Shown: one piece after another, positions 1-9,519 of the stretch
How the letters are laid out: every line of letters begins with the position of its first letter
Position numbering within the stretch: the stretch's first letter is position 1
NCBI GenBank assembly: GCA_002798195.1
Contig: NWQM01000003.1
Coordinates: forward strand, 148,922-212,921
Length of the DNA: 64,000 bases
From: Lysobacteraceae bacterium NML03-0222
Lineage (GTDB): Bacteria > Pseudomonadota > Gammaproteobacteria > Xanthomonadales > Xanthomonadaceae
Direction: 5' to 3'
Position numbers and translations under genes: made by a program
Notes under the pieces: model-generated
Databases searched by the model: none
What the model saw: the letters and a program-made list of their open reading frames with translations, nothing else
What the model was told of the DNA's origin: nothing

Positions 1-909
1 CGCGGCGTCAAGCCCGACTGCGTCACCGACCAGACCAGCGCCCACGACCCGGTGCATGGCTATCTGCCGATTGGCTGGACGCTGGATGAGTGGTTAACCG
101 AGCAAAAAGCCAACCCGGAAAAAGTGCGTGATGCGGCCAAGAAGTCAATGCGCGTGCATGTCGAGGCGATGCTGGCCTTCCATGCGCAGGGTATCCCGAC
201 GGTGGACTACGGCAACAATATCCGGCAGATGGCCAAGGACGAGGGCTGCGAAAACGCCTTCGACTTCCCCGGTTTCGTGCCGGCCTATGTGCGCCCGCTG
301 TTCTGCCGCGGCATCGGCCCATTCCGCTGGGTGGCGCTCTCCGGCGACCCGGAGGACATTTACAAGACCGATGCCAAGGTCAAGGAACTGATTCCCGATG
401 ATGCCCATTTGCACCGTTGGCTGGACATGGCGCGCGAGCGCATCAGCTTCCAGGGCTTGCCGGCGCGTATTTGCTGGGTTGGCCTGGGTCTGCGTCACAA
501 GCTGGGTCTGGCCTTCAACGAAATGGTCCGCAATGGCGAGCTGAAGGCGCCGATCGTGATTGGCCGTGACCATCTGGACTCGGGCAGCGTGGCCAGCCCC
601 AACCGCGAAACCGAGGCAATGATGGATGGCTCCGATGCGGTGTCCGACTGGCCGCTCCTGAACGCCATGCTGAATGTAGCCGGTGGCGCTACTTGGGTCA
701 GCCTGCACCACGGTGGCGGCGTCGGTATGGGCTATAGCCAGCACTCGGGTGTGGTGATTGTCTGCGATGGCAGCGAGGCCGCCGATAAACGCATCGCCCG
801 GGTGCTGTGGAACGACCCCGGCACCGGGGTGATGCGCCACGCCGATGCCGGTTATGAAATCGCCCGTGAATGCGCCCGCGAGCAGGGGCTGAAGCTGCCG
901 ATGCTCTAA
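1..909 (+). CDS. hutU: Urocanate hydratase (urocanase), C-terminal part
   Basis: Urocanase hydrates urocanate to 4-imidazolone-5-propanoate in histidine degradation, using tightly bound NAD+. The window opens inside the gene: the frame is open from base 1 and gives 302 residues of a roughly 555-residue family. [10 protein letters not shown] near the start and [10 protein letters not shown] (near base 300), which carries the catalytic cysteine, are both recognisable urocanase signatures. The protein ends normally at a TAA. Other hut genes, if present, must lie to the left. It converges on the ridA-type gene across about 150 bases. Confidence 0.96.
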   Translation, partial: RGVKPDCVTDQTSAHDPVHGYLPIGWTLDEWLTEQKANPEKVRDAAKKSMRVHVEAMLAFHAQGIPTVDYGNNIRQMAKDEGCENAFDFPGFVPAYVRPLFCRGIGPFRWVALSGDPEDIYKTDAKVKELIPDDAHLHRWLDMARERISFQGLPARICWVGLGLRHKLGLAFNEMVRNGELKAPIVIGRDHLDSGSVASPNRETEAMMDGSDAVSDWPLLNAMLNVAGGATWVSLHHGGGVGMGYSQHSGVVIVCDGSEAADKRIARVLWNDPGTGVMRHADAGYEIARECAREQGLKLPML

Positions 910-947
910 ACAAACCGTTGCTGCGTGACAGATAGCTCAGGTTCGGT

Positions 948-978
948 GCAGCGCAATTGCGGTGTGCAGTTGCGCTGC
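948..978. terminator. Hairpin between convergent hutU and ridA
   Basis: A 9-bp perfect inverted repeat (GCAGCGCAA / TTGCGCTGC) with a 13-base loop lies in the convergent gap. Neither side has a clear T-run, so it is only a possible bidirectional terminator. Nothing else is seen in this gap. Confidence 0.35.
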
Positions 979-1063
979 CTGTTTGCAGATGCCAGGCTCT
1001 GCAAGCCTTGGGGGTGGTTTGAAATGGCGATCTGTGGCTTTAAAAACCTTTGGTGCAGACCAA

Positions 1064-1417
1064 TCAAGACCGCTGTAGTGCAGTAAGTTTGATTTCCACT
1101 TTCCAGCCGGGGTGGGCGAGTTTGGCTTCAATGCAGGCGCGTGCCGGGGCGCGACCGGGAGCCGTCCAGGCATCCCAGACTTCGTTCATGCCCTCGTAAT
1201 CGGTAGCGATGTCGGCCAGATAAATGGTGGCTTCCAGAATATGCGCCTTGTCTGAGCCGCAGCGCTCAAGCAGGGCGTCGATCTGTGCCAGCACGCTGCG
1301 GGTTTGCGCCTGAATATCAGCGCTGGCGTCTTCCGGCACTTGGCCGCCCAGAAAAACGAAACCATGGGCAACAGTGGCATCGCTGTAGCGCGGCTCGGGG
1401 TCGATATGGTCAATCAT
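1064..1417 (-). CDS. RidA/YjgF-family protein
   Basis: This 117-residue protein has the size and motifs of the RidA/YjgF/UK114 family, whose archetype hydrolyses reactive enamine/imine intermediates released by PLP enzymes. The C-terminal stretch RACIEAKLAHPGWKVEI contains the family's conserved arginine and the glutamate-rich end of the active-site cleft. Members form trimers in the cytosol. Many RidA paralogs act on pathway-specific imines, so the exact substrate is open. It follows the M2 peptidase gene on the same strand but is separated from it by a strong hairpin, so it probably has its own promoter or depends on read-through. Confidence 0.88.
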   Translation of the reverse strand: MIDHIDPEPRYSDATVAHGFVFLGGQVPEDASADIQAQTRSVLAQIDALLERCGSDKAHILEATIYLADIATDYEGMNEVWDAWTAPGRAPARACIEAKLAHPGWKVEIKLTALQRS

Positions 1418-1436
1418 GTATCAGTCTCTCCAAAAG

Positions 1437-1462
1437 ACTGGCTCCCGCGTGCGGGAGCCAGT
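1437..1462 (-). terminator. Intrinsic terminator after the M2 peptidase gene
   Basis: A 12-bp perfect inverted repeat (ACTGGCTCCCGC / GCGGGAGCCAGT, with 2 central bases) lies 8 bases after the peptidase stop. On the minus strand it is followed by CTTTTGG. It sits just upstream of the ridA-type start. Confidence 0.7.
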
Positions 1463-1470
1463 CGCTTGCA

Positions 1471-3369
1471 TCAGTTGGGCGCTTGCCAGCCGCATTGCTG
1501 ACCCTGGTTTTGTTCCTTCAGCCAGGTTTGCAGTGGGGCGAAGTATTCCAGTACGGCGCTGGCATCCATGCGTTCGGTGCCGGTCAGCTCCTTCATGGTC
1601 TGCTGCCACGGCTGGCTGGCGCCTTTGGAGAGCATCGCCCAGTAGCGCTGGCCGGCTTCCTTGCTGCCGTAGAAGCTGCATTGGTGCAGCGGGCCTGTAT
1701 GCCCGGCGGCATCGCACAGCGCCTTGTAGAACTGGAATTGCAGGATGTGCGAGAGGAAATAGCGGGTATAGGGGGTATTGCCGGGGACGTGGTATTTGGC
1801 GCCGGCATCGAAGTATTCCTCGCCGCGCGGGCTGGCCGGTGCCACACCCTGATACTGGGCCTTGAGGTTCCACCAGGCGGCGTTGTATTGGCCGGGCGCG
1901 ATCGAGCCATCGAACACGCCCCAGCGCCAGCGGTCGATCATCAGGCCAAACGGCAGGAAGGCGACCTTGGCCAGCGCCATGCGCATCTGCGAGTTGATCA
2001 GCGCCTGCTGTGAGGGCTGTTGAGCCTCGACCAGTCCGACCGAGCCGAGATAGTCCGGGGTCATCGCCAGCACGATGACATCGCCGATGGCCTCGTGGAA
2101 GCCGTCATGGGCGCCGGCCTGGAACAGCGCCGGCTGCACGTTGTAGGCCAGGTCGTAATAGATATGTCCCAGTTCGTGATAGATGGTGGTGAAGTCTTCT
2201 TCATTGGGCTTGATGCACATTTTGGTACGCACATCGCCCTGCATGTTCATGTCCCAGGCGCTGGCATGGCAGACCACATCGCGGTCACGCGGCTTGATGA
2301 ACTGGGTATTGCGCCAGTAGCTTTCCGGCAGCTTGGGAAAGCCGATCGAGGTGTAGAAGTCTTCGGCGCGGCGGGTCATGTCGATGGCGGTGGCAAGGCG
2401 TGCGGCGCGCTCGATGTCTTCGGCGCTGCGCCCGGCAGGCTTGGCCTGTTCGTTTTTCAGCGTGGCTTGATACTGGCGCTCCAGTGCGCCGGTGATGTCG
2501 AGGCTGCCGACGCCGGGGTAGGGTTCGAGCATGTCCCAGAGGTTGCCCCAGTCCTGTTGCCACATATTGCCCATCAGATGCGCGGGCAAAAGACCGCCGC
2601 CGACCGAGCCTTTGCCGGGATATTGCTGCTCCAGCTTGCCGCGGGTGTAGCAGTGCAGCTCTTCGTACAGCGGTTTGACCTGCGCCCATAGCCGGTCGGT
2701 TTCGGCGGCCAGCTCCGCCGGGCTCATGTCATAGCCCGAGCGCCATAGTTCGCCAGTATTGGCAAAGCCAAGGTTCTGCGCGCCCTGGTTGGAGAGCTCG
2801 ACAAAACGTTGGTAATCCTTGCGCATCGGTGCGGCCACGCCATGCCAGCCCTGCCAGGCATCGAGCTGCGCGGCGTAGTCGCGGCTTTCGCGCAATACGT
2901 CTTCAAGCTCGCCCAGTTGCCGACATTTTTGGGTCTCCCCCTCGCCGGTGCAGTAACTGCCTGCGCCATAGGCGCCTTCCATACGGGTGGCGATCTGGGT
3001 CAGTTCCGACAGCGCGGCCGGGTCTTTCGGCGGCGGCATCGAGGCCGAGAGCTTGAGCAGCTGCAAGGTGCGCGCGCTGGCGGCGCTCATCGGCTGCCCC
3101 TGATAGGTTTTGGCCTGCTCGATCCACTGGTTCAAAATCCCCAGCCAACGCTCATTGCTCTTGGCCGAGAGCATTTGTGTGTCCTCGCCAATATAGGTGG
3201 ACGCCAGCCACTGCGGCACGGTGATTTCCGGGTACATCGCCTTCATCTCGGCATTGATGCGGGCAACGAACTGGTCGGCAGTTTCACGGGGCGCCTTTTG
3301 GGCGGCCAGTGTGCCGGGGACAAGGCTGGTGGCGATGGCAAGGGAAAGCAGCGCGTGGCGAAGTTTCAT
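1471..3369 (-). CDS. Secreted M2 family metallopeptidase (ACE-like peptidyl-dipeptidase)
   Basis: A 632-residue zinc peptidase of family M2, the family of angiotensin-converting enzyme and its bacterial homologs such as the Xanthomonas enzyme. Such enzymes remove dipeptides from peptide C-termini. An N-terminal signal peptide (about residues 1-22, ending LAA) indicates export. The zinc motif HELGH is at residues 398-402, and the third ligand is a glutamate in HEAIGD (about 426). Length fits a single-domain ACE. The gene appears monocistronic, with a strong hairpin directly after the stop. The physiological role in bacteria is probably peptide nutrition; this is inferred. Confidence 0.95.
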   Translation of the reverse strand: MKLRHALLSLAIATSLVPGTLAAQKAPRETADQFVARINAEMKAMYPEITVPQWLASTYIGEDTQMLSAKSNERWLGILNQWIEQAKTYQGQPMSAASARTLQLLKLSASMPPPKDPAALSELTQIATRMEGAYGAGSYCTGEGETQKCRQLGELEDVLRESRDYAAQLDAWQGWHGVAAPMRKDYQRFVELSNQGAQNLGFANTGELWRSGYDMSPAELAAETDRLWAQVKPLYEELHCYTRGKLEQQYPGKGSVGGGLLPAHLMGNMWQQDWGNLWDMLEPYPGVGSLDITGALERQYQATLKNEQAKPAGRSAEDIERAARLATAIDMTRRAEDFYTSIGFPKLPESYWRNTQFIKPRDRDVVCHASAWDMNMQGDVRTKMCIKPNEEDFTTIYHELGHIYYDLAYNVQPALFQAGAHDGFHEAIGDVIVLAMTPDYLGSVGLVEAQQPSQQALINSQMRMALAKVAFLPFGLMIDRWRWGVFDGSIAPGQYNAAWWNLKAQYQGVAPASPRGEEYFDAGAKYHVPGNTPYTRYFLSHILQFQFYKALCDAAGHTGPLHQCSFYGSKEAGQRYWAMLSKGASQPWQQTMKELTGTERMDASAVLEYFAPLQTWLKEQNQGQQCGWQAPN

Positions 3370-3561
3370 GAGCGGGCTCGCAATGGATGGGATGCCAAGT
3401 GTAAAGCGATTGCAAGGCTAGGCTCACGGCAAAGCATGACCGGGTGTGACAAGCCTCGCGGTTTTCAGGGCAGCGCGCAGAAAATTTTGTCGGGGCGGTT
3501 GAAAGCATCAGCCGCTTGTGTTTGCATCGGCTTGCCCAGTTTTTTGCGTGCCGGAGATGCC

Positions 3562-4062
3562 ATGAAATACTGTGTCCCTGTCCTGTTGCTTGCATTGGCC
3601 GGTGCCGCCTGTACGCCTGCCGATTCCGCCGCTGTCGCCCCGGCAGCAGAGCAAACGCCGACTCAAGCGGCTGCCGATGGCCTGAAAATCGCGATTGGCC
3701 CGTACATGCAGAGTGGCCTGCCCAATCAGTTTCCGGTGGTATTGGTGGCCGAGAACGGGCAGCTGCTGGCTTTTGCCCAAGGTACGGAAGAGAGCAATGC
3801 CTTGCTGGACAGGCTTGAAACATCGGCAGAAGGCCAGACGTTGAACGCGGCATCGGCAGAAGATAGCGCAGCCATGCAGGAGAGGCTCTCCGGCTTGCTG
3901 GCAGGACATGGGCAGACATGGGCGGGTTATGCCGATAGCGGGAGGGCATTGATTGTCATCAGCCCGGATGCCAGCCTTGGAGAGTGTCCGCCTTGTGCTG
4001 CGCTGTTGGCGCGGGCGCCGGCGGCGATGCCGGTACGCCGCATTTTGCTGGTACAGCAATAA
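3562..4062 (+). CDS. Predicted lipoprotein with a C-terminal CPPC motif
   Basis: This 166-residue protein begins with a lipoprotein signal peptide: a hydrophobic stretch then LAGAAC, lipidated Cys at about 17. A Pro/Ala/Gln-rich linker follows. The last third contains ISPDASLGECPPCAALL, a CxxC motif at Cys142/Cys145 of the kind found in thioredoxin-fold thiol redox proteins, though I cannot confirm the fold. The start ATG has GGAGA nearby. It ends 9 bases before the first of two permease genes, so the three genes are probably co-transcribed. The function is not known; a periplasmic thiol-redox or substrate-handling role for the permeases is an inference. Confidence 0.7.
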   Translation: MKYCVPVLLLALAGAACTPADSAAVAPAAEQTPTQAAADGLKIAIGPYMQSGLPNQFPVVLVAENGQLLAFAQGTEESNALLDRLETSAEGQTLNAASAEDSAAMQERLSGLLAGHGQTWAGYADSGRALIVISPDASLGECPPCAALLARAPAAMPVRRILLVQQ

Positions 4063-4071
4063 GCCATCGGC

Positions 4072-5379
4072 ATGAAAGCAGGGATGGCAATGCTGGGGTA
4101 TTACTTGCACTTGGCATGGTGCGATGTACTGCGCCGCCCGGCCTATACCGCATTGATTGCCATCGTGCTTGGCGCAGGCAGCGGCATTTTGGTATCCATG
4201 CACGCCTTGCTGGCAGTATTGAGCGGCAACCCGGCCGGAGAAAAAAGCCAGCGTCTGGTGAGTATCGCCATCGGCGCGCCGGAGGCCAATGGACAGCCCC
4301 ATGGGTGGATGTCGGGCGATACCGTGATGGCGATTCGGCAGCGCCTGCCGGGGCAAACCGTTGTCAGCATGGCGCAGGGGCTGGCCAGGCTGGAAACCGA
4401 GGCCGGGCGCAGCAGCGAGAGTCATTTGCTGCGTTTGGCTGAAGGCGGGTTTTTCGAGGCTTTTGATGTGCCACTGGCACACGGGCGCGCTTGGAGCGCA
4501 GAAGAAGAAGCCGAAGGCAGCCCGGTAGCCGTTATCAGCCGCAAGTTGGGCGAGGATATTTTCGGCCATCAGGATGCGGCACTCGGGCAAAGCCTGAAGC
4601 TGGGCGGCCGCAGCTTTCGCATCATTGGCATCCTTGGGGCGTTTTCGCCGATGCCACGTTATTACGATATGCGCCTGGGCACGCATGCCGATGCGGATGA
4701 CATTTTCATCCCGCAAAAAAGTCTGGCAGGTCTTGATGATTCGGTATTTGTCGGCCGCAGCTGCAAGATGGAAACAGGCATGGCGGACAATACGTGGCTG
4801 CTTGCTTCTTCCTGCCAATGGCTTTCGGTGTGGGTGTTGATGCGCAGTAAAGACGCGCGCGCCGGTCTGGAATCTGCGCTGCAAGCCCTGCTGCAAGATG
4901 AGGCTGCCGTGGATGGCGGCAGTAGGGCGGTGATGCGGGTGGAGAATGTCGATGAGCTGCTGGCGCGCACCAAGGTGGTGCCCAAGGCCGTGCAATACAC
5001 GGCTTTGATTGCACTGGGGTTTTTCCTGCTCTGCCTTGTCAATGCGGCGGGTCTTTTGCTCGCCAAATATCTGCGCCGCGCCAATGAGGTCGGCGTGCGG
5101 CGCGCACTGGGTGCTTCGCGTCGCGCCATCATTGCGCAGTTCCTGGTGGATGCGGCGCTGATGGGCGTTATCGGCAGCGCTTTTGCGCTGTTGTTTGCCT
5201 TGGCGGCTACCGGCCTGATGCAGCAAATGCCAGTGGATTATTTGCAGCGGCCACGGCTGGACATGCACGTATTGGCTATCGGCCTTGGGCTGACATCAGT
5301 GGCGGCGCTGCTTTCCGGGGTTTTTCCGGCGGTTTGGGCCAGCCGGGTAGCGCCCGCCATCCAGATGAAAACGGAGTAA
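4072..5379 (+). CDS. ABC transporter permease, MacB/FtsX type (first of a pair)
   Basis: About 430 residues with the MacB/FtsX layout: an N-terminal transmembrane helix (about 25-48), a large periplasmic core domain, then three C-terminal helices (about 300-430). It has the usual cytoplasmic motif ANEVGVRRALGASRRAII between helices 2 and 3. Such permeases pair with an ATPase and transmit mechanical force to the periplasm or export small molecules and peptides. Downstream ATGs at 4084 and 4090 are alternative starts; the one at 4090 (MLGYYL) looks most like homologs. No ATP-binding partner is encoded next to it. The next permease starts 3 bases after its stop. Confidence 0.85.
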   Translation: MKAGMAMLGYYLHLAWCDVLRRPAYTALIAIVLGAGSGILVSMHALLAVLSGNPAGEKSQRLVSIAIGAPEANGQPHGWMSGDTVMAIRQRLPGQTVVSMAQGLARLETEAGRSSESHLLRLAEGGFFEAFDVPLAHGRAWSAEEEAEGSPVAVISRKLGEDIFGHQDAALGQSLKLGGRSFRIIGILGAFSPMPRYYDMRLGTHADADDIFIPQKSLAGLDDSVFVGRSCKMETGMADNTWLLASSCQWLSVWVLMRSKDARAGLESALQALLQDEAAVDGGSRAVMRVENVDELLARTKVVPKAVQYTALIALGFFLLCLVNAAGLLLAKYLRRANEVGVRRALGASRRAIIAQFLVDAALMGVIGSAFALLFALAATGLMQQMPVDYLQRPRLDMHVLAIGLGLTSVAALLSGVFPAVWASRVAPAIQMKTE

Positions 5380-5382
5380 GCC

Positions 5383-6561
5383 ATGCCGGTGGAGCTTGCC
5401 CTGGTATTGCGGGCGTTGAAGAAACACAAAGTGGTGGCGGCCATTATTGCCCTGCAAATTGCCCTGGCCACCATGATTGTCGGCAATGGCGTGAATGTGC
5501 TGATGCAGCGCGGCGCCATCCAGCGACTGGAAAGCGGCATGGCCGAAGACGCGCTGCTGGTGCTGGCTGCGCAAACCATGAGCATGAGCGAAGAAAATCC
5601 GGCGCTGGACACGATTGTGCAACAACTTTCCACCCAGGCTGGCGTCAAATCCGTGTCCTATGTGAGCGAATTGCCGTTTTCCAGCCGGGCATCGGAACAT
5701 GTTTTTTCGGCAAACCCTGAGGCAGGCGAGGGCGCCCGCCTGCGCGGCCATGTGTATATGGCAGGACCTTTGGCGCTGAAAACGCTCGGGGTGCAACTGC
5801 TTTCGGGGCGTGATTTTTCCAGCGAGGACTACCCGTCTGCGGCTCATGCTGCAGGCCAGCAGGCGCAAACGGTGATTTTGGGGCAGGCGCTTGCCCGGCA
5901 ACTGGGCGTCACCGTGGGCGATACGGTGGATATGGGCGGGAGGATGCTACGGGTGGTGGGGATGGTGGCCGACGTGATGCCGCCGGTATTGCAGGGCGCT
6001 GATGACATGGGGCGGGTGGCGTTTGTGCCGATGCGCAGTCTCAGCCCGCTTTGGGTGAACATCATCGTCAATGCCGAGCCGCAAATGCGGGAAAGCCTTG
6101 TGGCAACAAGTCTTGAAATTGCTGCGCGGCATACCTCACGCAGCACAAGCTGGCGGGCGCAGACCTTTACCGACATGCGCCAGCAGTATTTCCGCATGGA
6201 TCGGATCGTGGTGCGGCTCGCCATCGTGCTTGCGCTCATCATCAGCACTGTAGTGGCCATCGGCATCGGCGGGCTTTCGGCCTACTGGATTGACCAGCGC
6301 CGCAAGTCAGTCAGTATCCGCCGCATGCTGGGCGCGACTCGGCGACAGGTTGCGGCTTATTTTCATGTGGAAAATCTTTTGGTGAGCTTGCCCGGCTGCC
6401 TGCTGGGCGCTGCCGGGGCGTGGTATTTGAGCCGGCTGTTGAGCCACTGGCTGGAAATGCCGCCACTTTCATGGCCCGCCTTGCTGGCAGCCATGCTGTT
6501 GATGTTGCTGCTTGGGCAATGGGCGCTATGGCTGCCTTTGCGACGCCAGATACGGGTTTGA
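5383..6561 (+). CDS. ABC transporter permease, MacB/FtsX type (second of a pair)
   Basis: A 392-residue companion to the preceding permease with the same topology: helix at about 18-38, a periplasmic MacB core-like domain, and three C-terminal helices. SVSIRRMLGATRRQVAA is its cytoplasmic coupling motif. Two non-identical permeases in tandem suggest a heterodimeric transporter. The ATPase would have to be encoded elsewhere, or be shared with another system. The gene is followed within 40 bases by an EamA carrier gene that need not be related. The substrate is unknown. Confidence 0.85.
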   Translation: MPVELALVLRALKKHKVVAAIIALQIALATMIVGNGVNVLMQRGAIQRLESGMAEDALLVLAAQTMSMSEENPALDTIVQQLSTQAGVKSVSYVSELPFSSRASEHVFSANPEAGEGARLRGHVYMAGPLALKTLGVQLLSGRDFSSEDYPSAAHAAGQQAQTVILGQALARQLGVTVGDTVDMGGRMLRVVGMVADVMPPVLQGADDMGRVAFVPMRSLSPLWVNIIVNAEPQMRESLVATSLEIAARHTSRSTSWRAQTFTDMRQQYFRMDRIVVRLAIVLALIISTVVAIGIGGLSAYWIDQRRKSVSIRRMLGATRRQVAAYFHVENLLVSLPGCLLGAAGAWYLSRLLSHWLEMPPLSWPALLAAMLLMLLLGQWALWLPLRRQIRV

Positions 6562-6600
6562 TGCTTTGGCCAGGCTCGCGCATGGCACACAATATGCAGC

Positions 6601-7485
6601 ATGAAAGCCACCACCAAAGGGGTGTTACTGGGACTTGCCGCCTATGCGGCGTTTTCTTTCAGTGATGCCTTCATCAAACTGTTGAAAGGCGGCGTGCCGC
6701 TATGGCAGCTGATGTTCATGGGCGCGCTGCTGGGGCTCCTGGCGCTGCCCTGGGTCAAGCAGCCTGGCGAGCGCTGGCGGGACTTGTTGCGTCCGCGCCT
6801 GCCCGGGATATGGTTGGCGCGCATGCTGTTTGCCGCTATCAATGTCTTCGGTGCACTGCTTGCCTTCACCCATTTGCCGATGGCCGAGGCGTTTGCGCTG
6901 ATTTTTCTGATGCCGATTTTCGTCACCGTACTTTCGGTGCTGGTGCTCAAAGAGCAGGTGGGCTGGCGGCGCTGGCTGGCGGTAGTGGCAGGCTTTGCCG
7001 GGGTGCTGGTGGTATTGCGTCCGGGCTTCCGGGAACTGCATTGGGGACATGCAGGCGCGGTTGCCTGTGGGCTGGCCGGGGCGGTCGGTGTGGTTCTGGT
7101 GCGACTGGCGGGGTGCCGCGAGCATCGTCTGACCCTGTATGCCACCCCTTTGCTCGGCAACCTGCTGATTGCCGGGATGCTGATGCTGCCGCAGATGACC
7201 CTGCCCACTGCGCAGCAATGGGGCTATGTACTGGGCTACGGATTGCTGGCAGCGCTTGGTACCGTGCTGCTGCTCTACGCCACGCTGGCGACCGAGGTGA
7301 ACCATGTCGCGCCCACCCAATACAGCCAGATGCTCTGGGCGGTGCTGCTGGGCGCCTGGTGGTTCAATGACCGCGTGGATGCCCTGACTTGGCTGGGTAT
7401 TGCCATGATTATCGCTGCGGGTCTGTTTACGCTTGTCCGCGAGCGGCATGTCGGCAGTTGGTGGCGTCGTATAAGACCATCGTAA
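6601..7485 (+). CDS. EamA/DMT-superfamily transporter
   Basis: A 294-residue integral membrane protein of about ten helices, made of two repeated EamA modules. The first begins near residue 5 (GVLLGLAAYAAFSFSDAF) and the second near 150. EamA carriers of the drug/metabolite transporter superfamily mostly export metabolites or amino acids. Nothing in the sequence fixes the substrate. It starts 39 bases after the second ABC permease on the same strand and may be co-transcribed with it. Confidence 0.88.
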   Translation: MKATTKGVLLGLAAYAAFSFSDAFIKLLKGGVPLWQLMFMGALLGLLALPWVKQPGERWRDLLRPRLPGIWLARMLFAAINVFGALLAFTHLPMAEAFALIFLMPIFVTVLSVLVLKEQVGWRRWLAVVAGFAGVLVVLRPGFRELHWGHAGAVACGLAGAVGVVLVRLAGCREHRLTLYATPLLGNLLIAGMLMLPQMTLPTAQQWGYVLGYGLLAALGTVLLLYATLATEVNHVAPTQYSQMLWAVLLGAWWFNDRVDALTWLGIAMIIAAGLFTLVRERHVGSWWRRIRPS

Positions 7486-7562
7486 TCGACTGATTTTTCG
7501 GTCTGTTGAGGAGGGCGGGCATGTAATGTGCGCGTAATTTTCCTCACAAGCGCCTCGCATTT

Positions 7563-7568
7563 TATAAT
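7563..7568 (+). promoter_or_regulatory. Candidate -10 box for sdhE-ygfX
   Basis: A perfect TATAAT lies 43 bases upstream of the sdhE start. The bases 17 upstream of it (TTCCTC) match TTGACA poorly, so the -35 is weak or activator-dependent. Confidence 0.45.
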
Positions 7569-7611
7569 CCGCCCCCCATCCAAAAGTGACTTGACCGACG
7601 TGGGCAAAGAT

Positions 7612-7851
7612 ATGGCCGAACTCAAACGCATCCGTTGGCGTTGCCGACGTGGGATGCGGGAGCTTGACCAGTTGTTCGAGCGCTATCTCGACCGTTGCTG
7701 GGCGGGGGATTCCGAGGCGCAGCGGGCGCTTTTCCTACGCCTTCAAGATTGCGAAGACGACAAACTATGGCGGTGGTTCATGGGTTATGAGGAGGCCAGT
7801 GATGCCGAAATCGCCGCACTCATCCAGCGCATCCGTGACTTGCCGCCTTGA
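7612..7851 (+). CDS. sdhE: FAD assembly factor SdhE (succinate dehydrogenase flavinylation)
   Basis: A 79-residue SdhE/YgfY protein. This family promotes covalent attachment of FAD to SdhA. The diagnostic RRGMRELD motif (about residues 10-17, matching the family RGMxE signature) is intact, as is the acidic, helical remainder with [11 protein letters not shown] chose the ATG at 7612 because the protein then begins MAELKRIRW, as homologs do. A longer reading from 7528 would run into the promoter. It overlaps ygfX by 17 bases. Confidence 0.93.
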   Translation: MAELKRIRWRCRRGMRELDQLFERYLDRCWAGDSEAQRALFLRLQDCEDDKLWRWFMGYEEASDAEIAALIQRIRDLPP

Positions 7852-8248
7852 GTGGCGGCCATCGGGCTTTGTAAAGGTTTGGCTGTTATCGCTGGCGGCG
7901 CTTGTGCCACTGGCGCTTTGGGCATCGGCACTGCCGCGTGCGCTGGCATTTGCACTGATGCCGTTGGCTGCGGCTGTGGCTGGGGCCGCCTTGTGGCGTT
8001 ATTGCAAGCGTCCCCGTTATCGCTTGTTGTTGCGCGCCGATGGCAGTTTTTGGGCAGATGAAGTGTTGATTGAAGATTGGCAGCTTCAGTGGCGCGGGGC
8101 GCTTGCGTTTTTGCAATGGCGCGCGGGCGGGCGTTGTGTGGCACTGGACTTTTGGCCTGACACCTTGCCGGCCAGGCTGCGACGTGAACTGCGACTGGCT
8201 TCACCGCCGATAAAGGCTGTATCCGTTGCAGCGGGAATGGCAACATAG
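7835..8248 (+). CDS. ygfX: YgfX-family inner-membrane protein
   Basis: About 137 residues starting at a GTG inside the end of sdhE. After a short basic start (TCRLEWRPS) come two adjacent hydrophobic helices (about residues 15-55), then a soluble tail ending in [14 protein letters not shown], a layout shared with E. coli YgfX (CptA). YgfX homologs are encoded beside sdhE and were described as affecting cell division proteins and as a toxin-like partner. Whether that holds here is unknown. The overlap implies translational coupling. The GTG start is inferred because no ATG lies in this frame between 7649 and the conserved region. Confidence 0.75.
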   Translation: MTCRLEWRPSGFVKVWLLSLAALVPLALWASALPRALAFALMPLAAAVAGAALWRYCKRPRYRLLLRADGSFWADEVLIEDWQLQWRGALAFLQWRAGGRCVALDFWPDTLPARLRRELRLASPPIKAVSVAAGMAT

Positions 8249-8274
8249 CGCACCCCTTTTAGACAAGGATTTTC

Positions 8275-9519
8275 ATGTTCAAGCCGCTGCCCATCGCCAT
8301 CGGCCTGCGCTATTTGCGCGCCAAGCGCCGCAATGGGTTCATCTCGTTCATTTCGCTGGCCTCGGTGCTGGGCATTGCCATCGGCGTGATGGTGCTGATT
8401 ACTACGCTCGCGGTCATGGGCGGGTTCCAGCGCGAGATTCGTGACCGCATGTTGCAGATGGTGTCACATGCCACAGTGGCCGCCGATGGTGCGCAGATGG
8501 ACAACTGGCAGGAGGCGATCACTCTGGCGCGTGCCGATGCCCGTGTGGCTGGCGCTGCGCCCTATGTGGACACCCAGGGCTTGATTCAGGGGCCGCAGGA
8601 GCAGCCGGCAATGATTCGCGGCATTGACCCGGCGCAGGAAAAATCGGTGTCAGTGATTGACGAAAAAATGCACCAGGGCAGTCTGGAATCGCTGCGCGCG
8701 GGTGATTTCAACATCATCCTGGGGCGTGAGCTGGCCACCTGGCTGAATGTGGGCGTAGGCGACAGCGTGGTGGTGATGACTTCCAAAATCAGCGCAACGC
8801 CAGTGGGCGCGGTGCCACAGACCAAGCGCTTTACCGTGTCCGGGTTGTTTGAGGCCGGATATAACGAGCTTGATCGCGGCTTGGCGCTCATCAATATCCA
8901 GGATGCGCAGCGGGTGCTGCGGATGGGCGATGCGGTGACCGGGGTGCGGCTGAAAATGCACGATATGGACGAAGCTGGCCGGGTATCGGTGGACTTGGCC
9001 TTGAAGCTGGGCGGCCCGTACCGGGTCAGCGACTGGATGTATGAAAACGCCAATATGTTTCAGGCGATGAAACTTGAGCGCACGATGATGGGCATCTTGC
9101 TCTCGCTGATTATCGCCATGGGGGCGTTCAATCTGGTGTCCTCGCAGGTGATGTTGGTCACTGACAAGCAGGCCGATATCGCCATCCAGCGCACCCTGGG
9201 GATGAGCCCGGCGCAGGTGATGCAGATTTTCATGGTGCAGGGCAGCCTGATTGGCTTGATTGGCACCGTATTGGGTGTAGTTGGCGGCGTCGTGCTGACC
9301 CTGAACCTTGAACGCATCCTTGGCCTGATTGAGGCTACTTTTGGCGTGACCTTGTTGCCTGCCGATGTGTATTACATCACGGGCCTGCCCACCGAGTTGC
9401 GCAGTATGGATGTCATCACCATCGCCTGCGTGGCCTTGCTGATGGCTTTTGTCGCCACCTTGTATCCAGCCTGGCGTGCGGCACGCACCGCCCCTGCGGA
9501 GGCATTGCGTTATGAATGA
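8275..9519 (+). CDS. lolC: Lipoprotein-releasing ABC transporter permease (LolC/LolE family)
   Basis: A 414-residue inner-membrane permease of the Lol system, which extracts lipoproteins from the inner membrane and passes them to LolA. The family start is clear: [19 protein letters not shown], then a helix near residue 30, a periplasmic domain to about 265, and three C-terminal helices. The motif [20 protein letters not shown] couples to the ATPase. It overlaps lolD by 8 bases. Only one permease is present, whereas E. coli has lolC-lolD-lolE. Either a second permease lies elsewhere or this is a homodimeric LolF-type subunit. Confidence 0.92.
   Translation: MFKPLPIAIGLRYLRAKRRNGFISFISLASVLGIAIGVMVLITTLAVMGGFQREIRDRMLQMVSHATVAADGAQMDNWQEAITLARADARVAGAAPYVDTQGLIQGPQEQPAMIRGIDPAQEKSVSVIDEKMHQGSLESLRAGDFNIILGRELATWLNVGVGDSVVVMTSKISATPVGAVPQTKRFTVSGLFEAGYNELDRGLALINIQDAQRVLRMGDAVTGVRLKMHDMDEAGRVSVDLALKLGGPYRVSDWMYENANMFQAMKLERTMMGILLSLIIAMGAFNLVSSQVMLVTDKQADIAIQRTLGMSPAQVMQIFMVQGSLIGLIGTVLGVVGGVVLTLNLERILGLIEATFGVTLLPADVYYITGLPTELRSMDVITIACVALLMAFVATLYPAWRAARTAPAEALRYE

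Noticed and set aside
2809..3561. An upstream extension of the CPPC lipoprotein gene
   Set aside because: It runs antisense to the M2 peptidase and would remove the lipoprotein signal peptide that starts at 3562.
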